This document shows, piece after piece, positions 34,196-35,482 of a DNA stretch of 35,482 nucleotides (position 1 is its first letter; the number at the start of each line of letters is the position of its first letter). The notes beneath the pieces are model-generated. The model had not been told where the DNA came from. It did not search any database and saw nothing but the letters and a program-made list of their open reading frames with translations. Made by a program: the position numbers and the translations under genes. Origin of the DNA: Oscillospiraceae bacterium (GTDB lineage Bacteria; Bacillota; Clostridia; Oscillospirales; Oscillospiraceae); the NCBI GenBank assembly GCA_031260605.1, contig JAISLF010000005.1:1-35482 (forward strand). Reading direction: 5' to 3'.

Positions 34196-35482
34196 TAGGG
34201 CTTCGCTTCTTGTAGGGGGGGGCGCTGCCCCCCCCAGCGTCCCTTGTCGCGGTTTCTACCGGGCTTTTTGGCGGGCGTAGGGGCGACCGTCCCGGTCGCC
34301 CGGGGTTTTGGGGATTTGCCGTTTAGGTTCTGCTTTTACTCGGGTGCAACCGTTGACCTGCGGCGCAGGTTGCTATGTTTGAAATTGGGGCGAAGCTTGG
34401 CAGCTTCGCGCTGCTTCACGCCTACGCGGCGGGCGGTTACTTTTTCCGCTTCGCCGGAAAAAGTAACCAAAAAGGGGCGACTTCTTTAGAAGAAGCAATC
34501 TTTTTTCTATACGGGAACTCTGTAGCGGCAATTAGGATTGTGCCTTGCCCCGCGACGTATCGCGGTGGAGTGCGAGAACGCTTGCGCTGCGCCGCACGCA
34601 GGGGCGAAGCCTGTCGCGGCGGTGAGTGTCTGTGGTAAGACAGTAGCCTACCGCGAACTGCGGTGGGGTGGTTACCAGACTTGGCGAAGCACGCCCGCAC
34701 CGCGCCTGCGCTGTACCTTGCGGCAAGCAGGTGCGTGTCCTGTTGCCGCGAGGTCGGCGGACAGACCACCGCGTTCCGCAGTGGTCTCCACGGAGAGTTA
34801 GCGTAAGGCGAGTGTGTATCCTGCGCTGTCGCGGCAGCCCCCAACACTGCGTGTCACGTACGTCGCAGTGGCTATATAATTGCAGTGCCGCAATGTTGAG
34901 CGCCAGTGTTGTTGCGGCAGCACCAAACCCGCGTGTCCCGACGCGCAAAGCGCGGAGGTAGACGGACGCACCCGACGCACCTACATAGTAGGGTGCAGTT
35001 GTCTGACACAAAGAGTCCGCTGTAAACCAAACAAGGGACGTCGAGGACGCCGTCCCCTACGGAGATTGTTGTGGTAACGGGGCATTGCCCTTGAACCGTA
35101 AGTTTGCACCGACCGCCACGACCACAACCCCACCCCGTCGGGACACGCACCGCATTGCCGCACAATGTGCGGCAGCAATCGTAGCAGCAATTACCTTCCG
35201 GTTACCACCCGCACCGCACCTCGCGGCAACCTACAGCCTTACCTAAGTCTTTAGCCCCGAACAGGCTTCGCCCCTGTGTGCGGCTGGGCATAGGCGTTCG
35301 CGCACTCCACCGCACCTGTCGCGGTGTGGGCAGGGAATACATTGCAGCACAATCCCGCCCGGCATAAAAAAAGATTGCTTCTTCTAAAGAAGTCGCCCCT
35401 TTTTTGGTTACTTTTTTCCGGCGAAGCGGAAAAAAGTAACCGCCGCCACGCGCAGTGGCACCTCTGCGCTGCCACCAGCGCC
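34196..35482 (-). repeat. Long non-coding repeat island C (runs to the window end)
   Basis: This is an inverted counterpart of island A: its right end (35340-35482) matches the left end of A (22684-22860), and its left end matches the right end of A. The end hairpins are at about 34435-34468 and 35406-35441. REP-like palindromes are at 34212-34243 (one copy expanded by a G8/C8 tract), 34277-34301 and 35035-35060. Open frames over it are not supported as genes. The island may continue past the window. Confidence 0.8.

Overview
The window looks like a chromosome segment of an anaerobic low-GC-phylum (Bacillota) bacterium, most likely an uncultured Oscillospirales/Clostridia gut-type organism, although its own GC content is moderately high. 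The basis is the combination of a CIRCE/HrcA-controlled hrcA-grpE-dnaK-dnaJ region, a CtsR-type ctsR-mcsA-clpC operon, an aldo/keto reductase with ferredoxin-like Cys clusters, and a Gram-positive style RHS toxin locus. Taxonomy is inference from gene content only.

Layout. (1) 1-6040 is an AT-richer polymorphic-toxin region: the 3' end of an RHS gene, then an array of displaced RHS tips with their immunity genes. Two tips carry a DUF4329/JAB-like toxin domain with NTF2-fold immunity proteins. One tip carries a GH19 lysozyme/chitinase-like domain followed by an RsiV-like (DUF3298) lipoprotein. Broken toxin tails and two further putative immunity genes follow. (2) 6199-14559 is a heat-shock gene cluster: promoter plus perfect CIRCE, hrcA, grpE, a VOC protein, dnaK, a tyrosine recombinase, lepA and dnaJ. 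(3) 14629-22511 is housekeeping and hypothetical: a YpsA/SLOG protein, a lipoprotein, ispE, an AKR-ferredoxin fusion, an esterase, an EF-G paralogue and a glyoxalase. (4) 22680-26930 and 34196-35482 hold three long, diverged, non-coding repeat islands (A, B, C), built largely of hairpins that carry a GTAG/CTAC flank as REP elements do. (5) Between them lie a DUF4474 membrane protein split by a -1 frameshift at an A9 run, a metallophosphoesterase, recQ, and on the minus strand ctsR-mcsA-clpC with two CtsR boxes.

The two heat-shock regulons lie about 20 kb apart: HrcA/CIRCE should control the DnaK machine and CtsR should control the Clp unfoldase. No mcsB gene is present between mcsA and clpC.

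The most interesting observations are: the RHS cassette array, especially a lysozyme-like toxin next to a protein resembling a known lysozyme-binding anti-sigma domain; the GTAG-flanked REP/REPIN-like palindromes (at least 17 copies in 35 kb, with no visible transposase); the kilobase-scale repeat islands, two of them inverted around about 10 kb that contains recQ and clpC; and the frameshifted DUF4474 gene. No tRNA, rRNA, CRISPR array or intact insertion sequence was recognised.
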